Source: Heterohyrax brucei (lineage: Eukaryota > Chordata > Mammalia > Hyracoidea > Procaviidae). Taken from it: a stretch of 64,000 nucleotides of DNA. Position 1 is the stretch's first letter; each line of letters opens with the position of its first letter. This document shows, in pieces, positions 46,479 to 57,040 of the stretch. The notes under the pieces are model-generated. The model saw only the letters and a list, made by a program, of their open reading frames with translations. It was not told the DNA's origin and ran no database searches. The position numbers were made by a program, and so were the translations under genes. The DNA lies in the NCBI GenBank assembly GCA_028571685.1, contig CM053141.1, positions 132,336,833-132,400,832 on the forward strand, given 5' to 3'.

Positions 46479-47411
46479 ATGCCCAAAAAGCAAAAACTTT
46501 TAATAAAAGTGTAACAAAATCACGCATGGCTTCAGAAGGCTACCAAAACAACGAACCAAAGAATTTCCTAGATGTAGAAACCTTTCTGAACTATCAGAAG
46601 GTGAATACAAAAGGAGTATATAGCGAACCCTCCTAGATATTATACAAAATTCAGAAGAGAAAAATTAAAAATTAAACAGGCTGTTTGATCTGATGGAACA
46701 CCAGGACTCTGAAATCCAACAGATCAAGAACAAAATAAAAGACATAGAAACTTTCATGCAAAGCCAAGAAAAAAGAATGGAACAAATGGAAAAGAGACTT
46801 CCTGACTTGGAAGACAGAGCTACTAACTCCAGCATCTTCGAGCAGAAATCAGAAAAAAGAAACAAGAAAAATAAGAAGCATTATGAACCATGTGGCACTC
46901 TACTAAGAGGAACAATCTAGGATTAATTAGACTTCATGAATAGGGAGAGACACCTGGGAACACATAAAGTATTGCTCCTGAGCTGCTGACAGAAAACTTC
47001 CCAGAAATTACGAAAGAAGAGAATATAGAAATCCAAGATGCATATCGAATGCCACTCTATATAGATCTCAAAAGAAAGACTCCAACACATACTATAATCA
47101 AGCTTAACAAAATGAAACATAAGCAGAAACTCTTAAAGGCAACAAGACTCAAAGCAAAGCTAACATACAGAAGGAAACTCTGTGGGCTCACATTGGATTT
47201 CTCAGCGGAAACCATGCTGACACAGAGACACTGGCATGATACATCTAAAGCCTTGAAGGACAAGAACTTCCAACCAAGAATTATATATCCTGCGAACCTA
47301 TCTTTCAAATATGAAAATGAAATTAAGACATTCGCAGATAAACAGAAACTCAGAGACTTTGTAAAAACCAAACCAAAGCTACAAGAAATACTGAAAGAAT
47401 CTCTTGGCTGA
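46479..47411 (+). pseudogene. L1 ORF1 pseudogene (copy B)
   Basis: ORF1 remnant beginning MPKKQKLLIKV with an immediate stop (46,512). The coiled-coil segment is open at 46,693-46,920 (IKDIETFMQSQEKRMEQMEK). The RNA-binding and C-terminal domain is open for 120 codons at 47,049-47,411 (HTIIKLNKMKHKQKLLKATR, KNFQPRIIYPANLSF, KQKLRDFVKTKPKLQEIL). This is the best preserved ORF1 here, but the pieces are in different frames and the protein cannot be made. Confidence 0.87.
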
Positions 47412-47867
47412 GAAGAACAAAACCACTAAATTTATATTGTAGAAGCAAATACAGAACACTTCACCCAGAAACCTATTCAGTTAGGGAAGGCTCCAAACTC
47501 AATCAAAGCTATAACAGTGAAAGAAATGATCCAATGATCATATCATGAAAACTATGATGTCATCATATTAAAAAGAGGGATGTACTACAGTCATTACAGT
47601 CCGTTCAGATGAAGAGGAAGTTAATAAGACTGGTAGTAATTTAAATCAGGTTTATACATAATTTATTAAGGGGAATCACAGGGACAGCTATAAAGTACAA
47701 TAAAGATGCAACATATCAAATCAAGAAATGTAATACAGGACTCTCAACAATCACAAAACCAACCCTGAAAATGTTGAAAAACTCAACTCACAAAGAAAAA
47801 GGAACCACAGATTAATAAGAACAACAGAGAAACAGCAACACAAAAATAAACTTGTCACAATAACAGC

Positions 47868-48440
47868 ACTAAACACATGCCGATCAATGATTACACTGAA
47901 TGTGAATGGACTGAACACCCCAGTAAAGAGACATTGACTGACATCCTGGACCAAAAGACCCGCCTAACCATATGTTGCCTACAACAAACTCCCCTCAGAC
48001 TTAAAGGTATTAACAAACTGAAAATTAAAGGATGGAAGAATATATATCAAGCTAATAATACACAAAGAAGAACAGGTGTGGCAATTCTAATCTCAGGTAA
48101 AATAAATTTTAACAGAAAATCTACCATCACAGACAAGGATGGACACTATTGCTGAAAGGTTCAATACACAAGGAGGACTTAACAATATTAAATATGTATG
48201 CACCTAATATTAGAGCACCTAAATACACCGAAGAAACACCGACTACACTCTAAAACGAGATAGATTACTCCACAATTATAATGGAAGACTTCAATATTCC
48301 ACTCTCAATATCGGATAGATAGTCTAGAATAAAGCTCAATAGAGGCAAGAAAACTCTACTGCAACAATTAACCAAATAGACCTCACTGACATACGAGGAA
48401 CTGTCTATCCATCAGCAGACAACTACACCTTCTTCTCCAA
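47868..48440 (+). pseudogene. L1 ORF2 endonuclease pseudogene (copy B)
   Basis: ORF2 N-terminal endonuclease with LNVNGLNTPVKRH at about 47,893-47,935, then the open frame to 48,155 with TICCLQQTPLRLKG. The catalytic glutamate of the LQE motif is glutamine here (47,985-47,987). The GDFN block near 48,283 reads EDFN. The sequence leaves ORF2 at about 48,440, just after the YTFFSN block, and joins the ORF2 3' end. Confidence 0.85.
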
Positions 48441-49559
48441 TAATAAAGAACAATGAAGATTTTAAGAAACATCGCATAACCTGGTTTCAATTAGAGGACA
48501 TTATTCTGAGTGAAAGCAGTCAGCAACAAAAGGACAAATGTTATATGAGACCCCTACGATAAGAACTTAAAAACAGACTCATGCATAGAAGAAAAGACTC
48601 TCTGATGGCTGCAAAAGTGGGGAGGGAGTCAGGGCGAGGGGGGAAGGTTTAGACTGGACGGTTGATAGAAATTTGGGTGGGTGAAATCTGTGACAGCACA
48701 CATTAGAAAGATCAATAATAACTGAACTTCAACATACTATGACTACTCCTCCCATCTTAATCCAATATTGCAAGGATAGAGTAGCTAGGGTGGGGGGGCC
48801 AGGGACTATGCTCTCAGGGGAAATCAAGGCCAATTGGCACAACTAGCATTTTGCTATGGCAGCCTTCTGCACCCCACATTGGTGAGTGGTGTCTGGGGTC
48901 TTAAAAGCTGTCAAGTTGCCATCTGAGGGTACAGCAAATGGTCCCAACTCAACAGAAACAGATGATCACCAAGGACCAAAACGACATGGGGGAAAGAAAA
49001 CCCAGAAGACTAGCAGACCCACATGAGTGGGTGACTACATCGACTTGTGACTGGAAGAACCAGATGGTGCCCAACCACCACCAGTGATAGTCGTAATAGA
49101 GCTCACAAAGTTGAGTCTCACTGGCAACACAAGAATAAAAAGGGGTACACCCTGAGATCTCCACTAAAAGATCCCAACTGATGGTCAAGGGCCTCAGGGT
49201 TCCCCCGGGAGCATGGTCCCTGGCCCTGATGCTGCCCCTGTCCATAAATGATAATGGAGGTCAACTCTTCAGACAGGAATGCATTGGACTTGGTGACAAA
49301 GAGTGACCATATCATGTGTACACTTTATGTTCTATGCAGCTATAGAATGTCCTCTTGCTGACCTCTTACTGGAGGAGGGGGAGTGGGTGGAGAGAAGGAG
49401 ACAGGAGATTGTTGGGAGGATAAGACACGTAGGGAGCAGAGAGGAAGAGTGTGCTATCACCGGGCAGGCAGAGCAGTGGGAGCTGCATGTAGATGGGCAT
49501 GCAAATTTATATGGGAATGTACATTTATACTCAACCATAATAATAATAATTTTAAAAAA

Positions 49560-51345
49560 TCCCTTTTGCTGTATATAAGAAACACCATGCATATAAGGAC
49601 AAAAACATACTAAAAATAAAAAGATTACGAAAAATTTACATGCAATCAGTAAACAACAACTACAACAACAAAAGAACAGCAGAGGCCACAATGATAGCAG
49701 ATAAAATAGACTTTAAGTTGAAATCTACTGAGATAAAGAAGGACATCACATAATAATGAAAAGGTAAATCTAGAAAGAACACAAAACAATTATAAATATA
49801 TATCCACCTAACAGCAATATTAAAATACATAAAATACTTACACGAAGTAGACAACTCCACAATAATAGTAGGGAATTCAACATACAACTTTAAGTTAAAA
49901 ACAGAACATCTAAAAAAGAAGATCACTGATGACACTGAGAATGTGAACAAAATCATAGGCGAAATGGACTAAATGGATATATAGAACACTCCACTCAGTA
50001 TCAGAACCCTACACATTGTTTTCTAGTATACATGGATCATTTTCCAGAATACAACATGTGCTAAAACACAAAACAGTTTTCAACAATTTAAAAAGACAGA
50101 AGTCATACAAAGTATTTTCTCTGACCACAATATTATCAAATTAGAAATCAACAACAGAGAAAAAAAAGGGGAAACAAAATGTGAAAGCTAGTTAATATAC
50201 TACTAAAACTACGGAGTGATAGAAAAAATCAAGTGAAATTAAAAATTGCTCAATCAAACAAAAATGAAAACGCAGCATATCAAAACCCGTGAGACATAGT
50301 AAAAGCAGTATTCAGAGAAATGTGTGGCAATAAATGTCTACATTAAAAAAGAAAGATACACAATCAGGAACTTAAACTAGCAATTAGCGCAAACAAAACA
50401 TGAAGGCAAAAGAAACAAAGGCTACAAAGAAACAGGAAATAGTAAAGATTAGGGTAGAAATAAATGAGACAGACAACAGAAAAACAACAGAAAAAATCAA
50501 CAAAACCAGATGTTGCTTCTTTGATAGGATCAATAAAACAGGCAATCCACAGGCTAGGTTTACAAAAGAAACAAAAACAGAAGAGGCAAATAACCAAACT
50601 AGAAAATGTAAATGCTCATATTAAATTAATCCAATGGAGACAAAGACTATCATAATTGATTACCTGGAGAAATCATACTAAAAAAAAATTGGAAACCTAA
50701 ATGAAAGGACAAATTCTCACCATTTACCTACAGTTACAGAGAGGTAGAAAATTTAGAGACATATTGTAAGAGATTGCAGATGTCATCAAAAGCTGCCAAC
50801 AACAACAAAAGTCCAAGAGCAAAAGTACATACTGCACAATTATATCAAACATTCAGAGAAAAGTACACAAGTTCTACTTAATTTCTTCAAAAACACTGAA
50901 GAAGGAAGAACACCACCTAACTCTTTCTATGACACCAATAAAATCCTGATATCTAAACCAGGTAAAGATATCACGTACAAAGATGAAATTCACAAACTAC
51001 TTACCATCTACATACAACAAAGCAAAAATTATCAATAAAATTCTAGCCAGAAGACTTCACAAGGTCTCAAAAAAAAAAATCATATACCACAATAAAGTGG
51101 AATTCATACCATGATTACAAGGGATTTTCACCAGTAAAAAAAAAATTCATGTAAGGGTTGCCATGAGTCGGATCTGACTCAGTGGCACTTGGCTGGCTTG
51201 GCATGGTATAAATTAAACAAAAGAAACATATGATCACATATGTCAATACAGAAAAGGCATATGATAAAATTTAATACTCTTTCCTGATAAAAATTCTCAG
51301 CAAAATAGTATTAGAAGTGAAATTTCTCAACATAATTAAGGGCAC
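49560..51345 (+). pseudogene. Old L1 ORF2 pseudogene
   Basis: Continuation of old L1 ORF2 after the copy B insertion. Endonuclease remains at 49,560-50,160 (CCCTTTTGCTGTATATAAG for the DPFCCIQE-like block, TTTTCTCTGACCACAATATTATCAAATTAGAA for the FSDHNIIKLE block). The pre-RT region is at 50,220-50,930 (NETDNRKTTEKINKTR). RT sequence follows to 51,345, including the NTEKAYDK-like stretch near 51,245-51,275. Stops are dense. A SINE tail sits at 51,155-51,208. Confidence 0.75.
51155..51208 (+). mobile_element. Orphan SINE/RTE 3' tail inside old L1 RT
   Basis: About 54 bp: GGGTTGCCATGAGTCGGATCTGACTCAGTGGCACTTGG and TGGCTTGGCATGG. It is the 3' tail only, inserted in the RT region. The terminal CTTGGCxGGCTTGGCAT matches the orphan tail at 31,393. 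Confidence 0.8.
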
Positions 51346-51349
51346 ATAC

Positions 51350-51514
51350 AAAGTCCTACAAGTCCATGAACTTAATTTTTCTAAGTGCTACATACCTCAC
51401 TGCTGAATATCACTACAGTCACCTTCTAAGTACTCTCCTTGGGAAGCTATGCACTGATGCCAGTGCCTATTCCACCCTATCAAAGCAATTCTGGAACTCT
51501 TTCTGGCCCCTTGT
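51350..51514 (-). mobile_element. Mariner transposase relic
   Basis: Minus-strand remnant of a Tc1/mariner transposon. The C-terminal end of the transposase is readable in two frames: EFQNCFDR (about 51,500-51,480), then after a frameshift HWHQCIASQGEYLEGD ending in a stop at 51,399-51,397. This matches the conserved mariner C-terminal (K/R)CIA(S/A)QGEYFEGD block. The rest of the transposon, including the catalytic domain and at least one terminal repeat, is missing. It lies between RT and 3' parts of the old L1. Confidence 0.75.
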
Positions 51515-51576
51515 CAAAAAACTAGAAATAGACAAACCTTATGACCTAGCAATCCCACTTCTGGGTATATACACTA

Positions 51577-51775
51577 AAAATCCAAACCCACTGTCATCAA
51601 GTCAATTGTAACTCAAAGTGACCCTCCAGAGGTCACTGCTCCCATAGGGTTTCCATGGTTGTAATCTTATGGGTCAAGTCTGCCCTATCTTTCTTCCACG
51701 GAGCAGCTGGTAGGTTAGAACCACTGACCTTTCAGTCAACAGCTGAGTGCTTAAACACTGTACCACTGGGCTCCT
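51577..51775 (-). mobile_element. AfroSINE-related SINE with target duplication
   Basis: Minus-strand SINE (CACTGTCATCAAGTCAATTG, CCTATCTTTCTTCCACGGAGCAGCTGG, CCACTGACCTTTCAGTCAACAGC, TGTACCACTGGGCTCC). Its middle differs from the common AfroSINE form, having the longer TTTCCATGGTTGTAATCTTATGGG stretch. It is flanked by TGGGTATATACACTA (51,562-51,576) and TGGGTATATATACTA (51,776-51,790), 14 of 15 identical. Confidence 0.85.
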
Positions 51776-52326
51776 TGGGTATATATACTAGTGATCTAAA
51801 AACAGTAAAATGAATAGATACATGCATGTCTATGTTCACTGCTGCTTTATTCACAATAGCAAATAAATGGAAGCAACTGAAGCACCTATCAGGGAGTGAA
51901 GGGATAAGCAAATTGTGGTATGTAACAGAATACTATATACCATAACGAACAACGACGAGTCTGTGAAACATACTACCATATGGATGGACCTAGCAGGCAT
52001 AACACTAAGTGAAATCAGTCAAGTATATAAAGACAAATAATGTATGATCCCTGTGTTATTGGAAGACAAGGATGGATATAGAGAGACCAATGTTAATTGG
52101 TAATTACTGGGCAGAGGAGGGAGTGGAAAGTATATTTTCGATCATGGAAAGTTGTTATTTTTGGCGATAGGAAAAGTGGCACTAAATGTAAATATAATGA
52201 GCACAGCACAACTAAAGTAAAAACGACTGTTTGAGCAAATACGGATGGATACACGCATAGTGGTATATGGGTAGGTACAGATGTGTGCGTAAGTGAGAAA
52301 AGATAGAAATTATTATAAACCTTCTC

Positions 52327-52451
52327 CTGTTGAGCCTACAGGACAGAGTAGAACTGCCAGAGAAGAATTTCCAAAGAAGCTTGGTGGATTTGAACTGCTG
52401 ACTTTTTGGCTAGGGCTGTAAGACTTAACCACTCTTTTGTCAGGGTTTCCC
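52327..52451 (-). mobile_element. AfroSINE fragment
   Basis: Minus-strand copy lacking its tail end: CTACAGGACAGAGTAGAACTGCC, TTTCCAAAGAAGCTTGGTGG, GAACTGCTGACTTTTTGG, GACTTAACCACTCTTTTGTCAGGG. It lies in the 3' UTR of the old L1. Confidence 0.85.
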
Positions 52452-53165
52452 AGGAGTTCCTACAGCTATGTGTGAACACAAAAGCATCGGGGTAAGCACA
52501 TAAATTCATTGAAGACACAAATAAGGATACTTTTCATACACAGTTAAATAACTTCCAAGATTGGTTTTCTGAGTCTGAAAACTTAGGACCATAGTTCCAT
52601 GGAACAACTGACATAACATAGTTTATAAAAGTCATGGTCTTCATCCTAGTGAAGTGAGTTGTGACTGGGGTCTTAAAAGCTGACAACAGAACATCTAAGA
52701 CACAAGTATGGGTCTCTTGTAAACTTTTATAATGGTAGTAAAATGTGGATCAGAACTCAAATTTTTAAAAAAGAAAACCCAATTGGAACAGGAGAGAACA
52801 TAAGACTTCATGAATCCATTGCCATGAGACATTCTGCAAACCTAGAACAGAGTCTAAAACCCTGAGATCACTCTTTAGTGAAACAGCAAAATGGTATATA
52901 AAATAAAGATTGGTGCTTTACTTAAAAACAATCTATATGGGGCTGTAAATCAACAACTACTCAAAGCAAAGATGAGAAGATAAGGGGAGAGAGAAACTAT
53001 AATATTGGAAACGGAACAAACTGAACACATTTAAAGAGAATGTTGGCAGACTGTGATGTTAAATAATGTTACTGCAAAATCTGTGCTGAAATTAACAAAT
53101 GGGAACCTAACTTAGTTTCTCTGTAAACTTTCACCCAGAACTCAATAAAATATTACTTAAAACAA

Positions 53166-54900
53166 TTAAAACAGAAAATAAGGTATTCATTTCACTCTAC
53201 TATTTTTAATACCATAAAACTGTATCTGTGTTTTATTTATATTGTTAAACTCAAATGTGTTCTTCATTTTACCATTCATGTATGCAGATGTTGTTTACAT
53301 TTTATTAGACATCTCTGTACAGCCATTATTTGCCAGCATGATTGTGCTAAAATTATACCTCTATGTAAACATTCTGAAATAATTAATCAAATGTAAATTT
53401 TATACTAAATACAGAAAGAAGAATGATATGCTAAATTTTTGATCACTGACTCAACTTTATGCATAATTTATAGGTTTACCAAAACTTTCTTTCTTTGTAA
53501 TTTAAATAGTATGTAAAATTAATAAATGAGTATAAAGAGCAGCAAGAAAGTTAGGTACAAATAAACAATATAATGTATATTCATAGTTTACCATCAAGAC
53601 AAAAACTGGCACACTCTAATAGCTCTCATTCTCTTTATACATTTCTTAAAAGTAATCGAGAGTTTTTTTAGGTTAAGGCTTAACATGAAAAGTCAAAAAT
53701 AACTCTTAGCGTACAGAGTTGCCACGATCTATAATATTTCTTTTTATTTCCCACTTATTCCCCAATAAATCTTGTACTTTTGTTAAAAACTCAATATTTC
53801 AGTGAGATTTCTACAGGTATGCTAGTTTTTTCACTTATGGAAATACATAGAATTAAAGCCTAATTAATATACAGCAATATTGATATGCCAATATTTCCAG
53901 ACAAGGTATCTTTTTAAATACTTGAATTTCTCCCTTCGTCTGTCAGCCTATTAAAATGACTGAGAATATCAGTGACCAGTGGTATAAGAATCTGCATTGA
54001 ATTTGTATTAATCATCCTAAGTATTCAGTGCTGAAAGCATTCACAGGACTAAAACAGCCGATACCCGGGGGAGAGCTTTACTACAGGGGAAGGATACAGC
54101 ACAGGAACAGCAAGGGAAGGATGTGCACTGGAGGGGACTGAAGATTGCACATGCAAGCTGTGCTACTCTCTCAGAGTTGGACTTTAAGAATTTGTCTCCA
54201 GCTGTAGAAGCATCATCTCCGTGTATGCAAAATGCCTTGCTTTCCAGAAGGCCAAATTCTCCTCACCATATATGTGTCTTACCTTCAGCTGCTCACACAG
54301 GCATACTCTAGGCACATTCCAGCTATTAGATCATCCTAATTATTGTAACCTCCCAGATGCTACCCAAACCAGGTGCAAACCATAAATCTAAGTATTACCA
54401 TATGATTCTAAGAGGTTAATATCTTCTGTCCCTGAAACAACTCACAAATGTATGTTTACTGAATATTATTTATCTTCAGTTAATTTATTTTGTGGCATTG
54501 ACCACTGATCATCACATTTCAGACAGTTTTAGCAATAAGACTGTGGTCACCCCAGGCATGTTGAAATTAACACATGCTATATAGGATCTATAATGAAAAC
54601 ACTACAAAACAAGTTTCCTTCATTCGAAATACATCTTCAAAAGATGTAAAGATTCTATTCTTTTATTAGAATGTAATGACTTCACTCAACAGATGAAAAC
54701 CAACCATAAAAAATCAATCAGTGTTTGTGACCAAGGCCAAGAGTACAACTAGAATGTGTATTTTTCATGGTCCATCCTCTGGTACAGCAAACGACAACCA
54801 GACTATCTTTTTAGAAGAGAGCTAACAAAAGTGTGTATTTTTCTATTTCAGTGCCACTTGACAATGCCTTTGTTTCCGTCAGTGAGATTTCTAATTCTGT
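53166..54900. other. Unassigned AT-rich DNA
   Basis: About 1.7 kb without a gene or a repeat I can name. A 62-codon open frame at 54,123-54,311 in a GC-richer patch has no recognisable domain. Confidence 0.4.
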
Positions 54901-54901
54901 T

Positions 54902-55062
54902 ACACGCGCGCACACACACACTGTAGATTTATTTAATGTATGTGTCTCCCTCCAAAGAGTGAGCTCTAAGACAACAGATAGATCAATGTCTGTATTTTTC
55001 TTCTAGCAAAGCAGCTAATACACAGATATTGAATAAACATCTGCTGAATGAGTAAATATATG
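54902..55062 (+). mobile_element. (CA)n run followed by an L2 3' end
   Basis: An alternating (CG)(CA) run at 54,902-54,921. Then comes an L2-like LINE 3' end: AAGAGTGAGCTCTAAGACAACAG, TCAATGTCTGTATTTTTC, AGCAAAGCAGCTAATACACAGATATTGAATAAACATCTGCTGAATGAGT. The terminal pattern (..TAATACA..ATTGAATAAA..TGCTGAATGA) is characteristic of L2. Confidence 0.7.
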
Positions 55063-55470
55063 GATTATTAGGTAGGTCAGAACTTGGAAACCAATCAAAG
55101 AAAAGGAATTCAATCTTCAAAAAGTTCTAGGTGAGTGACAAAGTGACAGACAGCAAAGCAAGTAGGCTCAGACAATGAGACTTGCAGTTTCCAGACTCCA
55201 GTGGTGCTATGGCTGTTCTATATAAACCTAAGGCAGAAACTAACAGCTTTATACTATTTCTACATTGCCTTGTTGATATGAATATTCCTGAGTCTTCAAT
55301 AGTAGTTAGACAGAGAATACAGATATTTTTAAGCAGAACATAAATAACATTTACCTCATATAGACAAAATCTCATGTAAATACACCATGAAGACATTAAT
55401 TGCAAATTCATTCTTATTAAATTGATTAATCAAAATGACTGATTCCTACAGACTATTTGAATACTGCTAT
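55063..55470. other. Unassigned DNA
   Basis: No gene. The 94-codon minus-strand open frame at 55,127-55,411 has no domain. Confidence 0.35.
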
Positions 55471-55638
55471 GTAGGCCCTCATGGCACAGTCATTAAGAGT
55501 TCAGGCTGCTAATCAAAAGATCAGTATTTCAAATCCACCAGCCACTTCTTCAAAACTCTATGGGGCAGTTCTCAGTCCCACAGAGTCACTACAAATGGAA
55601 ATCAACTCCAGGACAACAGGTCTGGTTTAATTTGGCAA
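55471..55638 (+). mobile_element. AfroSINE, first of a tandem pair
   Basis: Plus-strand copy: CCCTCATGGCACAGTCATTAAG, GGCTGCTAATCAAAAGATCAGTATTTCAAATCCACC, CTATGGGGCAGTTCTCAGTCCCACAGAGTCAC, GGAAATCAACTCCAGGAC. It ends in GGTCTGGTTTAATTTGG. Confidence 0.9.
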
Positions 55639-55649
55639 TAGGAAGAAGA

Positions 55650-55832
55650 GGTGGTGGTGGTGCAATGGTTATGTACTTGGCTCCTAACCAAAGTACTGGC
55701 AGTTGAAACCCATCAGGTGGTCCATGAAAGACACGTGGCAATCTGCTTTCATGGAAACCCTATGGGGAAATTCTGTTCTGTCCTGTAAGGATGCTATGAG
55801 TTGGAATTGACTCACAAGCATACAGCAACCAC
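55650..55832 (+). mobile_element. AfroSINE, second of a tandem pair
   Basis: Plus-strand copy starting about 12 bp after the first: GGTGGTGGTGGTGCAATGG, CTCCTAACCAAAGTACTGGCAGTTGAAACCC, CATGGAAACCCTATGGGG, and the tail GCTATGAGTTGGAATTGACTC. Full length and clearer than its neighbour. Confidence 0.92.
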
Positions 55833-55929
55833 AGCTGGAATAAAAACAGTCACTCAAATCTAAATTTGAGATTCAGTTCTGAAAATTCCTAGTTACAGAT
55901 TCACAGGTATATTATCTATCATTTTTGTT

Positions 55930-56040
55930 GTTTTCTCATTTATAAAGTGAAAATGTACTGCCTTCTGAAAGGGCTTCATATAAGAGAATGTATATGACAG
56001 CAAATTTCTCACATCCTGGCACAGCACCAGGAGCTACAAT
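55930..56040 (+). mobile_element. Possible MIR 3' part
   Basis: TTTCTCATTTATAAAGTGAAAAT, GGGCTTCATATAAGAGAATGTATATGA and CATCCTGGCACAGCACCAGGAGCT follow MIR order loosely. Heavily diverged. Confidence 0.4.
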
Positions 56041-56904
56041 GCTGCAAATGATCAAAAGCTGATGATATAATTTTATTATATTTTCTAACCTGTTAATGAA
56101 GAAGCCAATTTATGCACTATTTTCAAAAGACAGACTTAGAAATACTGACTTAATAATCACTTGTGCAGACTGAAATTTAAGAAAAATGAGTATGTAATAT
56201 ATATTGAAAAGTCAGGAGAACAAAGTGTACAATTTCAGTGCTTTATGGCTAACTTACTTTCAGATATAATCCTATTGGAAAAAGTTACTTCCTCACAGTT
56301 TTATAAAATAGTCAATAAATCTATCAATGGTTTGTCCCAGTATATATCCTATTATATTGTGGTTGCATTTTATTACACTGCAATATATAGAAAATTATGT
56401 TTTGCTTCCATTTCTACCATCTAATAAACAATCTAGATGCTAAGTCATGTTCTAACCTGTTAGCAAGTTGTTTAATACCAAAGAATAATGCTGTAACTCA
56501 TCTAAGCATAAACAAGAATTACAATGTTCTGAAAGTTGTGTTTATAAGACCAGAACTGAGTAGCAAAAACAGTTACAGATTTAAGAACCACATGTAACCT
56601 GGTTTTATCTATTTAGTTTGTTTAACTACTTGTCTACCTTTTGAATTAAGCAGCAGTAATTTACCTCTTGCCATTTCCTAAGTATGCCTTTGAAAAATGG
56701 CATCAAATTTGTGAGTGGAAGTAATGCCAACTACCATATCTATGCAAGAATATTATATGCAAAAAATAATTATGAGTTTAAACATATACATTTTCCCACC
56801 CACATTACATACATGATTTATGGACCATGCTGCTGTTATTGAATCAGTTGAGATAAGCAGAAAACAAAGTATTTTCCCTCTTTATCTGTCTCTCAGTTCA
56901 ACTA
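56041..56904. other. Unassigned AT-rich DNA
   Basis: No gene or recognised repeat. Open frames of 87 and 66 codons (56,161-56,424; 56,397-56,597) have no domains. Confidence 0.35.
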
Positions 56905-57040
56905 TAAAACCACCACCAACTCCTGCCATTGGGTTGATTCTGACACACAGTGACCCTATAAGACAGCACAGAACTGCCCTATAGAGTTTCCAAGGAGCAC
57001 CTAGTGGATGTGAACTGTAGCAGTTGTGCCACCAGGGTTT
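56905..57040 (-). mobile_element. AfroSINE
   Basis: Minus-strand copy: AACTCCTGCCATTGGGTTGATTCTGACACACAG, CCTATAAGACAGCACAGAACTGCC, CCAAGGAGCACCTAGTGGAT. It has an internal deletion of the ACCTTTTGGTTAGCAG part and ends GTGCCACCAGGG. Confidence 0.88.

Larger units (their letters stand above)
45650..49548 (+). mobile_element. L1 copy B, internally deleted, nested in the old L1
   Basis: A younger L1 of about 3.9 kb. It comprises a 5' UTR (GGAATCAAGATGGTGGAC at 45,661), ORF1 (46,479-47,411), ORF2 endonuclease (47,868-48,440) and then, abruptly, the ORF2 3' end and 3' UTR (48,441-49,548). The RT domain is absent. ATTTAAAAA on the left (45,639-45,647) and ATTTTAAAAAA on the right (49,549 onward) look like an imperfect target duplication. 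Old L1 ORF2 continues on both sides (AATGGCAGAACGG and CCCTTTTGCTG). Same subfamily as copies A and C. Confidence 0.85.
41493..53165 (+). mobile_element. Old L1, dispersed over 11.7 kb by later insertions
   Basis: Collinear parts of one plus-strand L1: 5' UTR (41,493-41,954 and 42,472-42,787, beginning GAGTTAAGATGGCAAAGTGAG); N-terminal ORF1 region (43,476-44,150); ORF1 C-terminal part (44,690-45,100); ORF2 start and endonuclease (about 45,260-45,649, resuming 49,560-50,200); pre-RT and RT (50,200-51,345); ORF2 end and 3' UTR (51,515-52,326 and 52,452-53,165). The last part ends TTTCACCCAGAACTCAATAAAATATTA. After subtracting the insertions about 5.5 kb is left, a plausible L1 length. All frames are closed by stops. 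Treating every part as one element is inference from order, strand and spacing. Confidence 0.65.
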
